A DNA stretch of 64,000 bases from Phanerodontia chrysosporium. Taxonomy: Eukaryota > Basidiomycota > Agaricomycetes > Polyporales > Phanerochaetaceae. The stretch spans positions 1,798,001 to 1,862,000 of the forward strand of contig MJGA01000001.1 of assembly GCA_001910725.1 (NCBI GenBank), in the 5' to 3' direction. The notes below the pieces were generated by a model. It worked only from the letters and a program-made list of their open reading frames with translations, was not told the DNA's origin and searched no databases. Position numbers and translations under genes: made by a program. Positions 45,515 through 56,204 of the stretch are shown one piece after another (within the stretch, counting starts at the first letter, position 1; every line of letters begins with the position of its first letter).

Positions 45515-47703
45515 ATGATACAAAAGGTGAATCCGCACAACACTGGTCACCCTCCAGGCCCAGAGATCTGGGGCTCTTGGGGTCCACCATCGCCGTATGG
45601 TCGAAAGTACGTACAGAAGCGGGCAGCATGGCCATCGGTTCCTTACATTCGGTACCAGGTACTACTCTCTGGAGGTGGTACAGAACCCCATTCGGGCGCG
45701 CATGTGCGGCTTTGGCGACAAGGTGCGTGCCTCGGTATTGTGTCACAAATACATTCTTTGGGGCTGATCGTCGTTTCTAGGATCGACGACCGCTTGCTCC
45801 TGCCGCAGTTGCGAAGATGCACGTTCAGCGGGAAGATCATTCGGTCGTAGACGTTGAGTAAGGTCTCGCATGTTACTTATTGCTGCACTGCCACTGACAT
45901 TATGCAGTGAGGTCGACTGCTCGTTCTTCCTGGTCACTGTCGACCTATGGTCTGCAGATGGCACGAAGGAGATGAACCTCGTTCTTCATCCGACGTCTTC
46001 TGACCGATACGTGCCCAACGGTGCAACGAACAAGAAGCGAAGAAACACCGTTGCCTCGAATGCGGCCGCAAGCAGCGCACCAGCAGGCTCACAACCTACA
46101 GACAGTCAGAGCCCCGTTCCACCGACGCCTTCCACTTCACAATATCCCCCGGTAGGTAGAACCTTCACATGAGAATGCTGCCAACCTCATTCAGGCTTTA
46201 GACAACGGGTATGACACCGTACATGACTCCGACAACACCGGGCTTCCAACATGCATACCCCTTCCCGCCTCAGCAAAGTACCGTTTCAGACGCATCTGGG
46301 AGTTACACACCTGTGACACCATACGGTCCTCAGCCGCCAACGGACCCGTCGAGCTGGGCGTACTCGACATCCCCTTCCATGGATCGCCCAGCACAGCCTT
46401 TCGGCCCTCCGGCCCTCCCCTCTATTCAAACAATGGCCCGCACCGAGTCGCAAACAAGCGCTACGGGCACGAGCGCAGACGTTTCATACGAACCGACAAG
46501 CCCTAGCCACGCCGCCGAGAACTGGCACGTCGCAGGAGGCGCCCGCGACGAGACAGACCCATACCGTTCATGGCCGCAAGAACCGCATGGTTATCCTGCG
46601 CTCGAGGGCAGCGCGCCGCCTACCATCGATCCCACGCTGCGCGAGCCGTCTGTCCAGGCGCCAGCGGGGCACGGCCAGGCGTGGCCCGCGAGCCCGATCG
46701 ACCCGTACACGAACGCGCGATACCATGTCGTGCCGGTGCCCGGCCCCGTGCCGCCACAGGGCTCGCCGAGCACACCCGCGCAGCAGCAGCCCGCGCCGTC
46801 TGCGCAGCCCCAGCCCGTGGACACCGGCATGTACGCGTCGGCGTCGTATGCCCAGCAGCAGCACCAGCAGCAGCAGCAGGCACAGGCACAGGCGACGTTC
46901 GCGCACCCGCCAGGCTATGCCCAGCACACGACGCCACCGTCGACGATCCCGCCGCTCCCGCGACACACGTACACGCGCACGCTCGTAGGCCCGCTCTCGG
47001 CGAACGCGTGCCGCCTGCTCGACGAACACCGCAAGCCTGGGATCTTTTTCCTCTTCCAGGACCTGTCTATCCGTACCGAAGGTGCGTGGTCGCTCCTATC
47101 GGAGCTTTCGCTCCCTTTGAAACGCAATGCGAGAGTTTACGGGCTGACATTGTTCATGCGCTTGATTGATAGGTACCTTCCGCTTGCGCCTGAGGCTCAT
47201 GAACGTGGGCGCGTGAGTGTCCTGTCGGAGCATGGACGTTGATCGAGCTTGTTCGCTGACTATCTCTGCTTCTCTTGCGCTAACTACGATCGGTATGACC
47301 AACGAACAATTCCACCGCGCGCCTTGCAGCCCGCCCGCTCCTGAACCTGGCGGTTACCGCGTGCACACCGACGTCTCACCGGTGCTCGCCCAAACGTTCA
47401 CTGAACCATTCGTTGTATTTTCAGCCAAGCGGTTTCCCGGCGTGCCAGGTAGGCTCTCATCTACACCGCCCGCTCGGTAGACCCTTACATTGAATATCAT
47501 CCAGACACAACCGCCCTATCCATTGCTCTGGGTAACCAAGGCCAGAAGCTGCCCCTGGTACGCTTCACTCATACCCCTCCCTGATCTTCCCCTCCCCCGC
47601 TGACGCCCCTTCCATTCTCCAGCGCAACCGGAACAACACCAACAAGAGCCGCAAGCGCGCACGCAACGGCTCGGACGAGTCTGGCGAGGAGTCCGACGAC
47701 TGA
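45515..47703 (+). CDS. velB: Velvet-family regulator, VelB-like
   Basis: Fungal developmental regulator; in Aspergillus VelB pairs with VeA or VosA to control sporulation and secondary metabolism. The velvet domain begins GRKYYSLEVVQNPIRARMCG after an intron at about 45607-45662, continues DRRPLAPAAVAKMHVQRED, then DCSFFLVTVDLWSADGTKEM and LVLHPTSSDRYVPNGATNKK. It is then interrupted by about 300 disordered residues rich in Pro, Gln, Ser and Thr, including a CAG-coded Gln tract (46853-46892). It resumes with RHTYTRTLVGPLSANACRLL, DEHRKPGIFFLFQDLSIRTE, SPVLAQTFTEPFVVFSAKRF and GVP, and ends in a basic/acidic tail KSRKRARNGSDESGEESDD. A split velvet domain is the VelB hallmark. Introns near 45721-45780, 45848-45906, 46153-46201 and 47081 onward. 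Confidence 0.9.
46853..46892 (+). repeat. CAG/CAC-rich trinucleotide tract (poly-Gln)
   Basis: Imperfect CAG repeat inside the velvet-gene insertion, encoding a run of glutamines with single His and Ala interruptions. In frame, so expected to vary in length between strains. Confidence 0.8.
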
Positions 47704-47882
47704 CCGCGCCCAGGCAGCTTGTGATCCAGCCAAGTGTAGAAGTAGATTGTACCTTCGGATGCCGCCCCCTGTACTTTTTGTCGCCCGCCCACCATCGTTG
47801 TCGTTATGCTTTCCGGTCTGGATATCAATGCTCGCTTTTTTTCTCACACCCACGCGCGTGTCGCGCAGCACGAAGAAGCATT

Positions 47883-50800
47883 TTACCGGCGGGCAAGACC
47901 GCGTTTCTTCATTGTGTGACTGTGGCTCTTACGCCACTCGATGAAGCGGGTAACGTACTCTAGTGCGTTAGGGAAGTCGTCGTAGAGTCGGTCCAGTATC
48001 CTCTGCGCCCTGGCCGCGCGCTCATGGACCTCAGACACGGTCGGTGTCGATTCCCTGACTGTGCTCGCAGCGCCGAGCGGCTGCACGAGGTGGCCGCGCT
48101 GCAGGTGCTCGAGCGCGTCTGCGAGCGCGCAGAGGGTCACGACGTGCGGGCGCCACTGGTTCCACTGCGGCGAGACCTGGCGGAGGATGTGGAGCGCATG
48201 CGCAAAGTCCTGGGGCTTCTCGTCGACGGTGTGCACGACGATGCGCTGGCGGCGCACGAGCCGCTGCATGTTGTTCCGCCGGCGCGCCGTCGACGGCCAG
48301 AGCGTCGGCGGGCGGCTCAGCTCCTCGGCGGACAGCTCGCGGTCCGTCAGCAGCGGCGACCCCGGCTCCTCGTCGCGCTGCTGCACGCCGAGGCTCCCGA
48401 GCGCGCGCCGGAAGGGGATGATGACGCGCTCGATGACCTCGAACGCACGTTCGACCTCGCCCGCCCGGATGAGTGCGACGCAAAGGTGGTTCCAGTTGTG
48501 CGAGTCGAACGCGAACCCTGCGGTCTTCATCTCCTGCCAGACCTTGGCCACCTCCGTGTGGTACCCGTTCGCCGAGAGCGCGTCGATGTAGATAGAAAGG
48601 GGAATAGCGAGGATAGTCGCTTGCCGTCGAGCGCCCGGGCGGGTAGGGTCGTCCATCGAAAGGCTTTCCTTGTCGTGGAAGAGAGGGGTCAGATCGGAGA
48701 GTTCCAAGGCGAGCGCGTGAATCTGCGGCCACACTTCTCGTGCGCCCTCGATGTTGTTTGTCCTGCGGTAAGAGTCCAACAGAGCGGTCATCGTCGAGAG
48801 CGTCGGCTCGCCTCCCTTCTTGAACAGCTCCTGCAGAAGCGTCTCAACCTCTCCCGGCTGCTGCGTCTTCGCATAGATCCACAACAACGGCCGGTACACC
48901 TGCTCCAGAGTCGAGCCAACGCCACGAGGGTTCTGCATCCAGTCGTGCTTCTTCGGGTCGACACGCATGAGGTCCTTCAGGAACTGCTTCGCGATCTGGA
49001 TGCTCTCCGCACTGCGCTCGTTGGTGTACGCTTTCACGATGTTCGCGAAGGTGACAGAGGATGGCTGGATGCCGAGACTGATCATCTCGTTGTACATCTT
49101 CTTCGCCATCTTCTTGTCGCCGTGCTTGAGGTAGCCACTCAACAGGATCGTCGCCAGATAGACGGTCAGCGGAACGCCGTTCTCCCACTTCTGCGCCATC
49201 TGCTTGACAGAGGCGTAGAGCTTCTCGGCGACATCCATGACGTTGCCGTCACACGCGGATTGCATAACGAGGGCGAAGGTGTGGTCGTCGGGGCGGATGG
49301 CCATCTCCTCTAGGCGGTGGAAGAGGCGGAAGACGGTGCTGAACGGGGCGCCGATCGAGACGTAGGCCTTCAGGAGCGTGTTGTACACCTCGATGGACAA
49401 AAGCGACCTCCGTGACCGCGCCTGCTTCATCATGTAATCGAAGACGTTGATGGCGCCCTGCCAGGACCGTGCGTTGACGTGCGCGTTCATGAGGGCCGTG
49501 TACATCATCCGGTCGGGAACGATGCCCTCCTGCATCGCCTGCCTGAAGAGGGCCTCCGCCGCGACTGGATCCTTCTTCTCCGCGAGTGCCGTGATGGCGG
49601 TGGTGTACGCCGTAAGATCGGGCCGCAGCCCTGCGGCGCGCATCTGGTCCATGACAGAGCCCATCGAGATGATCTCGCCCTTCTCTGCGAAGGCCTTCAG
49701 GATGATATTATAGACGTACATGTCCGGTGTGTGACCAGCGGCAGCCATCTTTTGAAGCCATGTGTTCATGCCCTGGCGGTCGCCGCGCTGAGCATGAGCC
49801 TGAATTACGGAGGTGTAATGTACGATGTTGGGAACGATCTGGTTCTGGCGGGGCTTGTTTTTTTCTGCACAGTATTCTCTGAAGACGGCCACTGCTGCCG
49901 TCGCGTCACCATTGACGGCATGAGTATGCAGTAAAAGCGAGACCGCGATGTACGGTTTGCCTCCTCCATCCCGGTAGGCCCGGAAGTAGTCCTGCGCGCG
50001 CCGAACGTTGCCCTGCATGGCGAATAAATAGAGGCCAGTCTCGGAAATGAGGTTGCCCAGCTGGCCGTGGTGGTCCTTGAGGTTGTCTCGTAGAGACGCA
50101 AACATCGGGTTTGCAATCTCAAACGAGCCGGCTTTGGCAAGTGCCTGCACCAGCTTCAGCTGGTAATACCCTGGCACGTGAAGTCCTTGCCTGTAGATCT
50201 CCCGCAGGACCGCGAGGGCGTCGTGAGCCTTCTGCCGTGTGATGAGGACGTCGATGAGAAATTCACCGGCTCGCTGTCGCCAGGTCTGCGACCTTGTGGT
50301 TCGAGCGTTGGCCAAGACCTCCACAGGGGACGGTAGTTCACCTATGATGCCGAATATCAACCGCCGGAGCCCGTCCACTCCATTAATGGTCGGCCGCTGA
50401 GTCTGTTCGTGCGAGACGATGACGGACCGCGAATCCAGGTAGGTCCATATGGCATCCCACTCGTCCAGGACGAATTCAAAGAGTCCTTCCGCACCACGAT
50501 ATTGTCGGAGGGCGGCGACCAGGGTGCGAAACATCGCGACGACGCGTGCTTGGTCTTCCAGTGGTATCGGATATGATGTGACACGTCGGCATGATTCCAG
50601 GGCCTCATCTAGGTTTCCTCGCAAAGCTGAAGCGCGAACCATGAGCGTAAGCCAATATCTCCGCTCGCGTGAGTCGTCCTCTTCCGATATTCGAGGCTCG
50701 AGCTCGAGTAACAAGTTTTGTGCCCTGCGACCCCACTGGTCCCATATTGCTTCCACACTTGGCGACGAATATTGTGAACCAGCGTGCGACATTATCCGGC

Positions 50801-51167
50801 CCGCAAACGACATGAGGTCGACAGTGCGTACGCTCTCCAAAGCGTTCTTGGAGCGCAACGCTTCGTAGCTGCCCCACGCGTCGTCATAGTCGGCGTCGCT
50901 GTCCTCGAGCGACTTGAGGAGCGTTTGTCGATGCGAGTCTGTGCCGCGCGATCTGGGGTGTGGAGGAGCGTTCGGGGATAGTCTGGACTGTGTCGAGGCG
51001 TGGCGCCGCTGGATGATCCCGCCGCGCGCGTGCCAGGGATGCACGGCGGGCATCCGGCCGCGCGGGGGGTCCGCAAAGGGGCGCTGATTGCTCAGCCGTC
51101 GGGTTCGCTGGCGATTCGGAATGGCGGCACGCAGCACGCCCGGGCGCGCGGACACTGGGAAACGCAT
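47883..51167 (-). CDS. Large mitochondrial pentatricopeptide repeat protein
   Basis: 1,094 residues from a single exon, rare in this window. The N terminus is Arg/Pro/Ser-rich without acids (MRFPVSARPGVLRAAIPNRQ), as in mitochondrial presequences. Helical PPR motifs are visible, for example VPNIVHYTSVIQAHAQRGDR, TPDMYVYNIILKAFAEKGEI, RPDLTAYTTAITALAEKKDP, VPDRMMYTALMNAHVNARSW and IQPSSVTFANIVKAYTNERS. PPR proteins bind organellar RNA in processing, stability or translation; the transcript targeted here cannot be read from sequence. Another open stretch with an ATG at 51460 (MLEPFAASVLTSFLHARPPA) lies one frame away; if a base is missing near 51180 the real start would be there. Convergent with the velvet gene, divergent from the GNAT gene. 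Confidence 0.88.
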   Translation of the reverse strand: MRFPVSARPGVLRAAIPNRQRTRRLSNQRPFADPPRGRMPAVHPWHARGGIIQRRHASTQSRLSPNAPPHPRSRGTDSHRQTLLKSLEDSDADYDDAWGSYEALRSKNALESVRTVDLMSFAGRIMSHAGSQYSSPSVEAIWDQWGRRAQNLLLELEPRISEEDDSRERRYWLTLMVRASALRGNLDEALESCRRVTSYPIPLEDQARVVAMFRTLVAALRQYRGAEGLFEFVLDEWDAIWTYLDSRSVIVSHEQTQRPTINGVDGLRRLIFGIIGELPSPVEVLANARTTRSQTWRQRAGEFLIDVLITRQKAHDALAVLREIYRQGLHVPGYYQLKLVQALAKAGSFEIANPMFASLRDNLKDHHGQLGNLISETGLYLFAMQGNVRRAQDYFRAYRDGGGKPYIAVSLLLHTHAVNGDATAAVAVFREYCAEKNKPRQNQIVPNIVHYTSVIQAHAQRGDRQGMNTWLQKMAAAGHTPDMYVYNIILKAFAEKGEIISMGSVMDQMRAAGLRPDLTAYTTAITALAEKKDPVAAEALFRQAMQEGIVPDRMMYTALMNAHVNARSWQGAINVFDYMMKQARSRRSLLSIEVYNTLLKAYVSIGAPFSTVFRLFHRLEEMAIRPDDHTFALVMQSACDGNVMDVAEKLYASVKQMAQKWENGVPLTVYLATILLSGYLKHGDKKMAKKMYNEMISLGIQPSSVTFANIVKAYTNERSAESIQIAKQFLKDLMRVDPKKHDWMQNPRGVGSTLEQVYRPLLWIYAKTQQPGEVETLLQELFKKGGEPTLSTMTALLDSYRRTNNIEGAREVWPQIHALALELSDLTPLFHDKESLSMDDPTRPGARRQATILAIPLSIYIDALSANGYHTEVAKVWQEMKTAGFAFDSHNWNHLCVALIRAGEVERAFEVIERVIIPFRRALGSLGVQQRDEEPGSPLLTDRELSAEELSRPPTLWPSTARRRNNMQRLVRRQRIVVHTVDEKPQDFAHALHILRQVSPQWNQWRPHVVTLCALADALEHLQRGHLVQPLGAASTVRESTPTVSEVHERAARAQRILDRLYDDFPNALEYVTRFIEWRKSHSHTMKKRGLARR

Positions 51168-51834
51168 GCGTCAGCAAAGCCCTCGCGCGAGCACCGGGCG
51201 GGAAGCGGCGCACCTGACGACGACGCAGCGGCGCCGACTGGGCCCTCCAGCCCGCCGTCTGCGCCCCCACAGGCGACACAGCCCTCGCTCGCACACGCCC
51301 TCTCCTTGCCCTTCGCTCGCCTCGGATGCGGGGTGAAGAAGTCGGCGGACAGCGCACGGGGCATCGACCGGAGGGCGGCGTGGTGCGCGGCGCTGGGCAC
51401 TGCGGGCGGCCGGGCGTGGAGGAAGGAGGTGAGGACAGAGGCCGCGAAAGGCTCGAGCATTACCGTACCCGCCGCGACGAGCTGTGACGAGGGGCCTGGC
51501 GGCCGGCGTGAGCGACGCAGAACAGACAGCAGCGGGCAAAGAGGACGTGCCTGTGTCAGACTCCGGGTGAAGAGCAGCGGTGTAGGATGCTGCAGCGGTG
51601 ACATTCAACAGTCGGTCGCTGGCCGCAGGAGCAACAAGAAATGCGCAAACCTAGGCGCCCGCTTCTGCCTGAGGCGCCTCGGCATCTCCCGCGCCCAAAT
51701 CCAGCCGTCCCGCTGCTGGCCCTGCCTCGACCTCGCGTACGTGCTTGAAAATCCATCTCGTGCAACAATGACTCCAGTTTGCACAGGCGAGGGAACAGCC
51801 CGCAAGCTCTTGCCTCACTCGATCGCGAATAACA
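51168..51834. promoter_or_regulatory. Divergent region, PPR protein / GNAT
   Basis: 667 bp between the two annotated starts. 51168-51460 may be the true first part of the PPR gene in another frame (see that entry). The remaining ~370 bp are GC-rich with no TATA or CCAAT box seen. Confidence 0.4.
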
Positions 51835-52496
51835 ATGGCTGACGCTCCCGCTCACGAGATCGTCGTCGTGCCCGGCCCTGGCGAGCCCGGCAGGGACGAG
51901 CTGCTGCAGCAGTGCTTCGACCTCCGCGTCGAGGTCTTCCACCGCGAGCAGGGCTTCTCGCTCGAGGACGAGTTCGACGCGTGCGTCTGCGTCCGCGTCT
52001 GCGTCCGCATCGTGTGTCGCTGACCGATCCGCCACAGGCTCGACGAGAGCGCGACGCACATCCTGCTGCGCCTCGTCCCATCGCGCACGCCCGTCGGCAC
52101 GATCCGCGCGACGAAGCACAGCGGGTACTACAAGCTCAGCCGCCTCGTCGTGCTCAAGGAGTACCGCCAGCACAAGTTCGGGCGGGTGCTCGTCGAGGCG
52201 CACAAGGAGTGGATCCGCCAGGACGCCAAATCGGCCGGCCTGTCTGAGGCCGTCATACGCTGCCACTCGCAGCTCTACGTCCGCCCGTTTTATGCAAAGT
52301 AGGCCGCCCGTGATTCCTGCCGTTCACAAACGCTAATTGTCGTATCGGGCGGCAGGCTTGGTTACGTAGCAGAGGTATGTGCATGGTATACAGGCATACA
52401 ACACATCTAAATAACAATATATATCTACAGGGCGAGCTGTTCGACGAGGACGGCGCTCCCCATCAGCTAATGGTCTGCCGGCTCAAGCTAGACTAG
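51835..52496 (+). CDS. GNAT-family N-acetyltransferase
   Basis: Acetyl-CoA-dependent acetyltransferase, substrate unknown. Exon 1: MADAPAHEIVVVPGPGEPGR and LQQCFDLRVEVFHREQGFSL, the first strand-helix of the GNAT fold with the conserved R-x-x-V-F-x-x-E-Q-G. An intron (51981-52037) joins it to LDESATHILLRLVPSRTPVG and TIRATKHSGYYKLSRLVVLK. The acetyl-CoA loop region is EYRQHKFGRVLVEAHKEWIR, in which the usual Q/R-x-x-G-x-G/A is H-K-F-G-R-V. The end reads IRCHSQLYVRPFYAKLGYVA and DEDGAPHQLMVCRLKLD across two introns. Length about 180 aa is normal. The pattern is that of ElaA/Gna1-like small GNATs. Confidence 0.87.
51983..52006 (+). repeat. Two perfect 12-bp tandem units inside the GNAT intron
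   Basis: The unit GCGTCTGCGTCC occurs twice in a row immediately after the 5' splice site of the first GNAT intron, followed by a partial third copy (GCATCG). Confidence 0.8.
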
Positions 52497-52872
52497 GGCA
52501 GCGCGCGCAAAGCAAGGCATAAACGGAGCGTATCTAGAGGATTCGGAGAGAGGGTCGTGAGGTCGTGAAGTATATACGACAAGAGGAGGTCGGCTAACAA
52601 TACAAAGAGATGGAGCGGTGGTATATGCGATACACATGTTTCAAAGTCCAGAGGGACATGTCATAACGGGGAACGCCAATAGGCAAGGGCAAAGAAACAT
52701 GCAAGTGGGTAAAAGCCGAACGATGCAGGGTAATCAGGGGGTATTGTCCTGGGAAGCAAGCAGCATCTCTTTCATAGAACAAACAAGGACGAGGGCGGTC
52801 ATACAAGAACATGAAGGAAGAAAACGGTGGGAAAGTGCTGAATTCGGGGGTATCGAGACGAGACACCGACGC
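52497..52872. other. Convergent 3' intergenic region, GNAT / HMG gene
   Basis: 376 bp between convergent stops, AT-richer than the exons (for example atatacgacaagaggagg near 52571). Open frames here have no recognisable content. Expected to contain both polyadenylation sites. Confidence 0.45.
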
Positions 52873-54712
52873 TTAAGCGTGAGAGTGCGCTCGCCGGCGG
52901 GCCAGGTCGCTGTCTGCGGCGTCCTCGCCTTCGCTCTCGGAGCTAGTCGTCTCCTGCTTCACAGGGCGCAAGAAGCTCGAAGAGGGGAAGGCGATGGAGT
53001 TGATCGGATTATTCGGCAGGATGCTGAAATTGATGCTCGACGGGGAACCGGTGGTGCCCTCCTCGTATAGCTTGCGAGCAGCCTCGTACTCGAGCTTTTC
53101 CTGCTCGGCCTGTGCCAGGAAGGGCTGCAAAAGTATTAGATTCGTCTGCGCCATCGTGATACCAAAGCGTGGCTGTACCTTGCGCTCCTCATCGGTCATC
53201 GAACGCCACTTGGCGGCTGCGAGGACGCTCTGCTTTGTCGTTTCGGTCTCGTCGCCAAAGACCTCATGGACGAGGACAGGATCCGACCGGATGCGCTGCA
53301 AGAACATGAAGTACGCGCTGAGCGGCTTCTTCGGGGCGTTGGGATCCTTGATGTTGCCCTTGCGCGACTTGCCCGCCTTGCGCTGCGCGGTGCGGAACGC
53401 GTTCTCGCGCTTGATGTCGTCTGGCGTGAGCGTTCGCATGTATGCCGAGTGCTCGCGCTCCCGCGCCTCCTTGGCCGCCTGAGAACGGCGCTTGTAGGGC
53501 TGCGACAGATAGCAAAGATCAGCGGGAAGCCTTATGGTTAGAGATAGCGTGCTGATACGGACCTCCTTCTCCTCGGGCGTGAGTCGCGCGTATTCCTGAC
53601 CGGCTTCCTTTGCAGCCTGCGCGACGTTGAGCTTCTTCGGGCTGGTGGCCTGGTGGCGCTGGATCCAGTCGGTGAAATACAATTGCCACGCAGACGGCGC
53701 GAGCTTCGGAGGTCTCAGAACCGACTTCTGCGGAGCTAAGACACGCAGGGTGCGAAATCAGCCGAGGATCAGTCGCGGAATCGCGGAGGAACACGCACCG
53801 TCATTCGACTTGCCCTCGCCAGTCCGTTCCGTGGGCCGGTGCTCCTCGTCTCCCGAGACGAGGCTGCGCTTCTTCCGGCGCACGGTGGCGTCATCGTGTT
53901 CACTGATCGACTCGGCACGCCGACTGTACGAGCGCGACATCGACGGGCGCATGTGCGACACCGATGGCGCGCTCGAGGACGGGAACAGCTCCGACACCGG
54001 CGCAAAGTTTCTTCGCAGCGCCATCCGGGGCCGCTGTGTCGCGTAGGCATCCTCATCATCAGGTGACGCGGCGGAGCTCGGCGTGGCGGGAAGAGGCTGG
54101 GTCGTCGGCGGCGGCGTCCAGAGCTGCGAGGCCCATGTCGGCGGGCTCAGCGGCGGCTCGGACGGCGACGTCGAGAGTGCCGGCTGGGCCTGCAGTGCCT
54201 GGTTCGCGTAATCGTCCTCCCCCGGCGAGAACGAGCGGGGGAGAGGCTGGAGGGCCGCGTACGCGGTGGTTGGGGAGAACGGGCCGACGTCGGGGAACAC
54301 GGAGGAATTGTCGCTGAACGCGGCGAGGGATGACGTCGAGGAGTGGGAGTGGGAGATGGGGATGTCGATCGGCGCAGACGACGCGGGGTCTTCCTGGAGC
54401 CATTGGGAGTAGCTAAAGTCGTGCTGTGCGTGCTGGGAGACGTCGGCGAAGCTGCTGTACGAGTGGGCGCTCGGAGGCAGATGCTGGAGAGGAGCGCCCA
54501 AGTCGAGTTGGCTGGTGGTGGACTCTGGCGAGCCGGGAGGAAGGACGGCGGGGACAATGGATAGTCGTGAGGGGTAGGTTCCCAGGACATGTGGTGCTTG
54601 GACTCGAACGCGACGGCGTCGTCAAAGTCAAAGATCATGTTGTCCGCGCGGCGGAGTCGTAGGCATGGACGTCGTCAAAGGCAAGGAAGGGGGAGTGGTC
54701 GTTGAGAGACAT
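52873..54712 (-). CDS. Double HMG-box protein
   Basis: DNA-bending nuclear protein. The C-terminal half has two HMG boxes. Box A: KLAPSAWQLYFTDWIQRHQA and AKEAGQEYARLTPEEKEPYK. Box B: DPNAPKKPLSAYFMFLQRIR, QSVLAAAKWRSMTDEERKPF and LAQAEQEKLEYEAARKLYEE; the DPNAPKKPLSAY signature is clear. Between them is a basic linker (RTAQRKAGKSRKGNIKDP). The N-terminal ~320 residues are Ser/Pro-rich and disordered. The chosen start at 54712 (MSLNDHSPFLAFDDVHAYDS) reads through to SPESTTSQLDLGAPLQ only if one base is missing near 54645 and another near 54550. Introns about 53790-53736, 53570-53510 and 53180-53125. May be a chromatin protein or a transcription factor; there is no sign of a MAT-locus context. 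Confidence 0.85.
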
Positions 54713-55471
54713 GTCGGAGGCAGCGATGGCGATCGCAAGGCCGTCGTCGGTGGCGGTGTGTCTGAAGATGGGGCTGACGGGCATTGGGGGATGTGCGGGG
54801 AGACGGAAGCGGGTATAGGCCTGGACGGGGCGGGGAGGGCGGGTAGATCAAGGGAACGGAGATCAGAGGCTGGTGGGATTTATAGTGTCGAGAGGGCTCG
54901 GCGCAGAAGACTGACACTGAACGGAACGGACGCCATTCGGTGCCTCAGCCGACGCTCAACTGACTCTCAACGACACCTGCCATTTCAGTGAGAAATACAC
55001 TCGGCCAAACCGGAGACACACGAAAGATAGCCCCGCGATAGGCGACACTGAATCAGATGCATCGCCACATGAGTGAATCTATCGCCCGCCGCGGCGTGTG
55101 CAAAGCGTGCAGGCCGCTGGAGACATCGACGGACATCGTTTCTGCCTCCACAGCCCGTGCAGAGCCCAGCGATGCTCGCAGCGAGAACGACCACCCTCGG
55201 CGCTCGTGGCATATCTCCCAAAACAGGCAAGCCCCGCCCGACACACCGTCACCCGCCCGCAGTCGAAGCGCCCGCTCCGGACAGCCCGGCGCATCAGGAA
55301 CGCCCGCCGTCCAGCCGCTCGTGCGGGACACTCATGCTCAAGTGGAAAGATACCCATTTGTCACCCAGACGCACGACCGCGGCTGCACCGCCGACGGGCC
55401 CATTCGCATGATTGTGTTCGAAAAAAGCATCGTTTCGAGAAGCCGCGCAACATACATACAGAGAAGCATGA
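54713..55471. promoter_or_regulatory. Upstream region of the HMG gene / 3' flank of NDUFA13
   Basis: 759 bp. Close to 54713 the sequence in the sense direction is CT-rich (for example ccctccccgccccgtccaggcc), a likely leader. No gene or repeat recognised in the rest. Confidence 0.4.
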
Positions 55472-56204
55472 TCAGAGCACCACAATGTTGTCCGCAGGTC
55501 GATACCTCGGGTTGTGGTACACACTCTTCCCTGCCTGTAGCGACCGAGGGTCGGCGAGAACGAGCGCAAGCACCGCATGATCGTCAGCCATCGTCCACAC
55601 CGAGCCACTGCACACGCAGCGGCGAGCGGAGCACGCACCTCCCAGCCAGGAACGTCCTTCATAATCTCCTTCTCCCGTTCCAGCGCAGCGTGCTGACGCC
55701 TGTACGCGTCTCGGTCGCCTTCCGCGAGCAGCAGCGGCACCAGATAAATGCGCGACCACACCTTCTCGCGCTGCAGCTCCCTGTGCACAAACATTCGGAT
55801 GAGCATCCTTTTCGCCAAAGCCCCTCCCCATATGACTATATCCGGGGTGCGCAGTGATAAGAGCGAATCTTGCCGTCGGATCCACCCACGGCCCCCGAAG
55901 AAGCCACGTTCCACGACGTGCGGGCACAGTCTTGCCCACGTTTAACGTCCGCCTGACCCCGAGCCTCTTCCCTACGCACGAACACGGGGACGGCTGCGTG
56001 CACTCACCTCTTTTCGAGGTTGCCCAGGCCGACGCGGTAGAATCCGTAGCCGCAAAAGGCCGTCACACCGGCGAGAACGACCAGGCCGCTCGGACCGCGG
56101 AAGGGAAGGTTGCGCTTGTAGCGTATCTGCTGGAAGCCCCCGGGGGAGGCATGTCCCTGCGCACGGCGGAATTTGCGGTCAGGACGGCCTGTCGGCGGAG
56201 TCAT
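55472..56204 (-). CDS. NDUFA13: Complex I subunit NDUFA13 (GRIM-19 homologue)
   Basis: Accessory subunit of mitochondrial NADH:ubiquinone oxidoreductase. Exon 1 starts MTPPTGRPDRKFRRAQGHAS, then GGFQQIRYKRNLPFRGPSGL and a membrane helix (VVLAGVTAFCGYGFYRVGLG) followed by NLEKR. An intron (about 56008-55789) leads to ELQREKVWSRIYLVPLLLAE and RDAYRRQHAALEREKEIMKD. A third exon gives AGKSVYHNPRYRPADNIVVL, stop at 55472-55474. The PGGF-x-x-I-x-Y-x-R-N-x-P-x-R-G-P-S-G block is diagnostic. Size about 130 aa agrees with the family. No cleavable presequence, also as expected. Confidence 0.94.

Noticed and set aside
48024..49313. 429-codon plus-strand open frame
   Set aside because: Antisense shadow of the PPR gene; Arg/Leu/His-rich composition typical of the complement of GC-rich coding sequence.
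52873..54712. HMG gene as a mating-type locus gene
   Set aside because: Two HMG boxes of the HMGB type and no homeodomain or mitochondrial intermediate peptidase gene nearby, unlike basidiomycete MAT loci.
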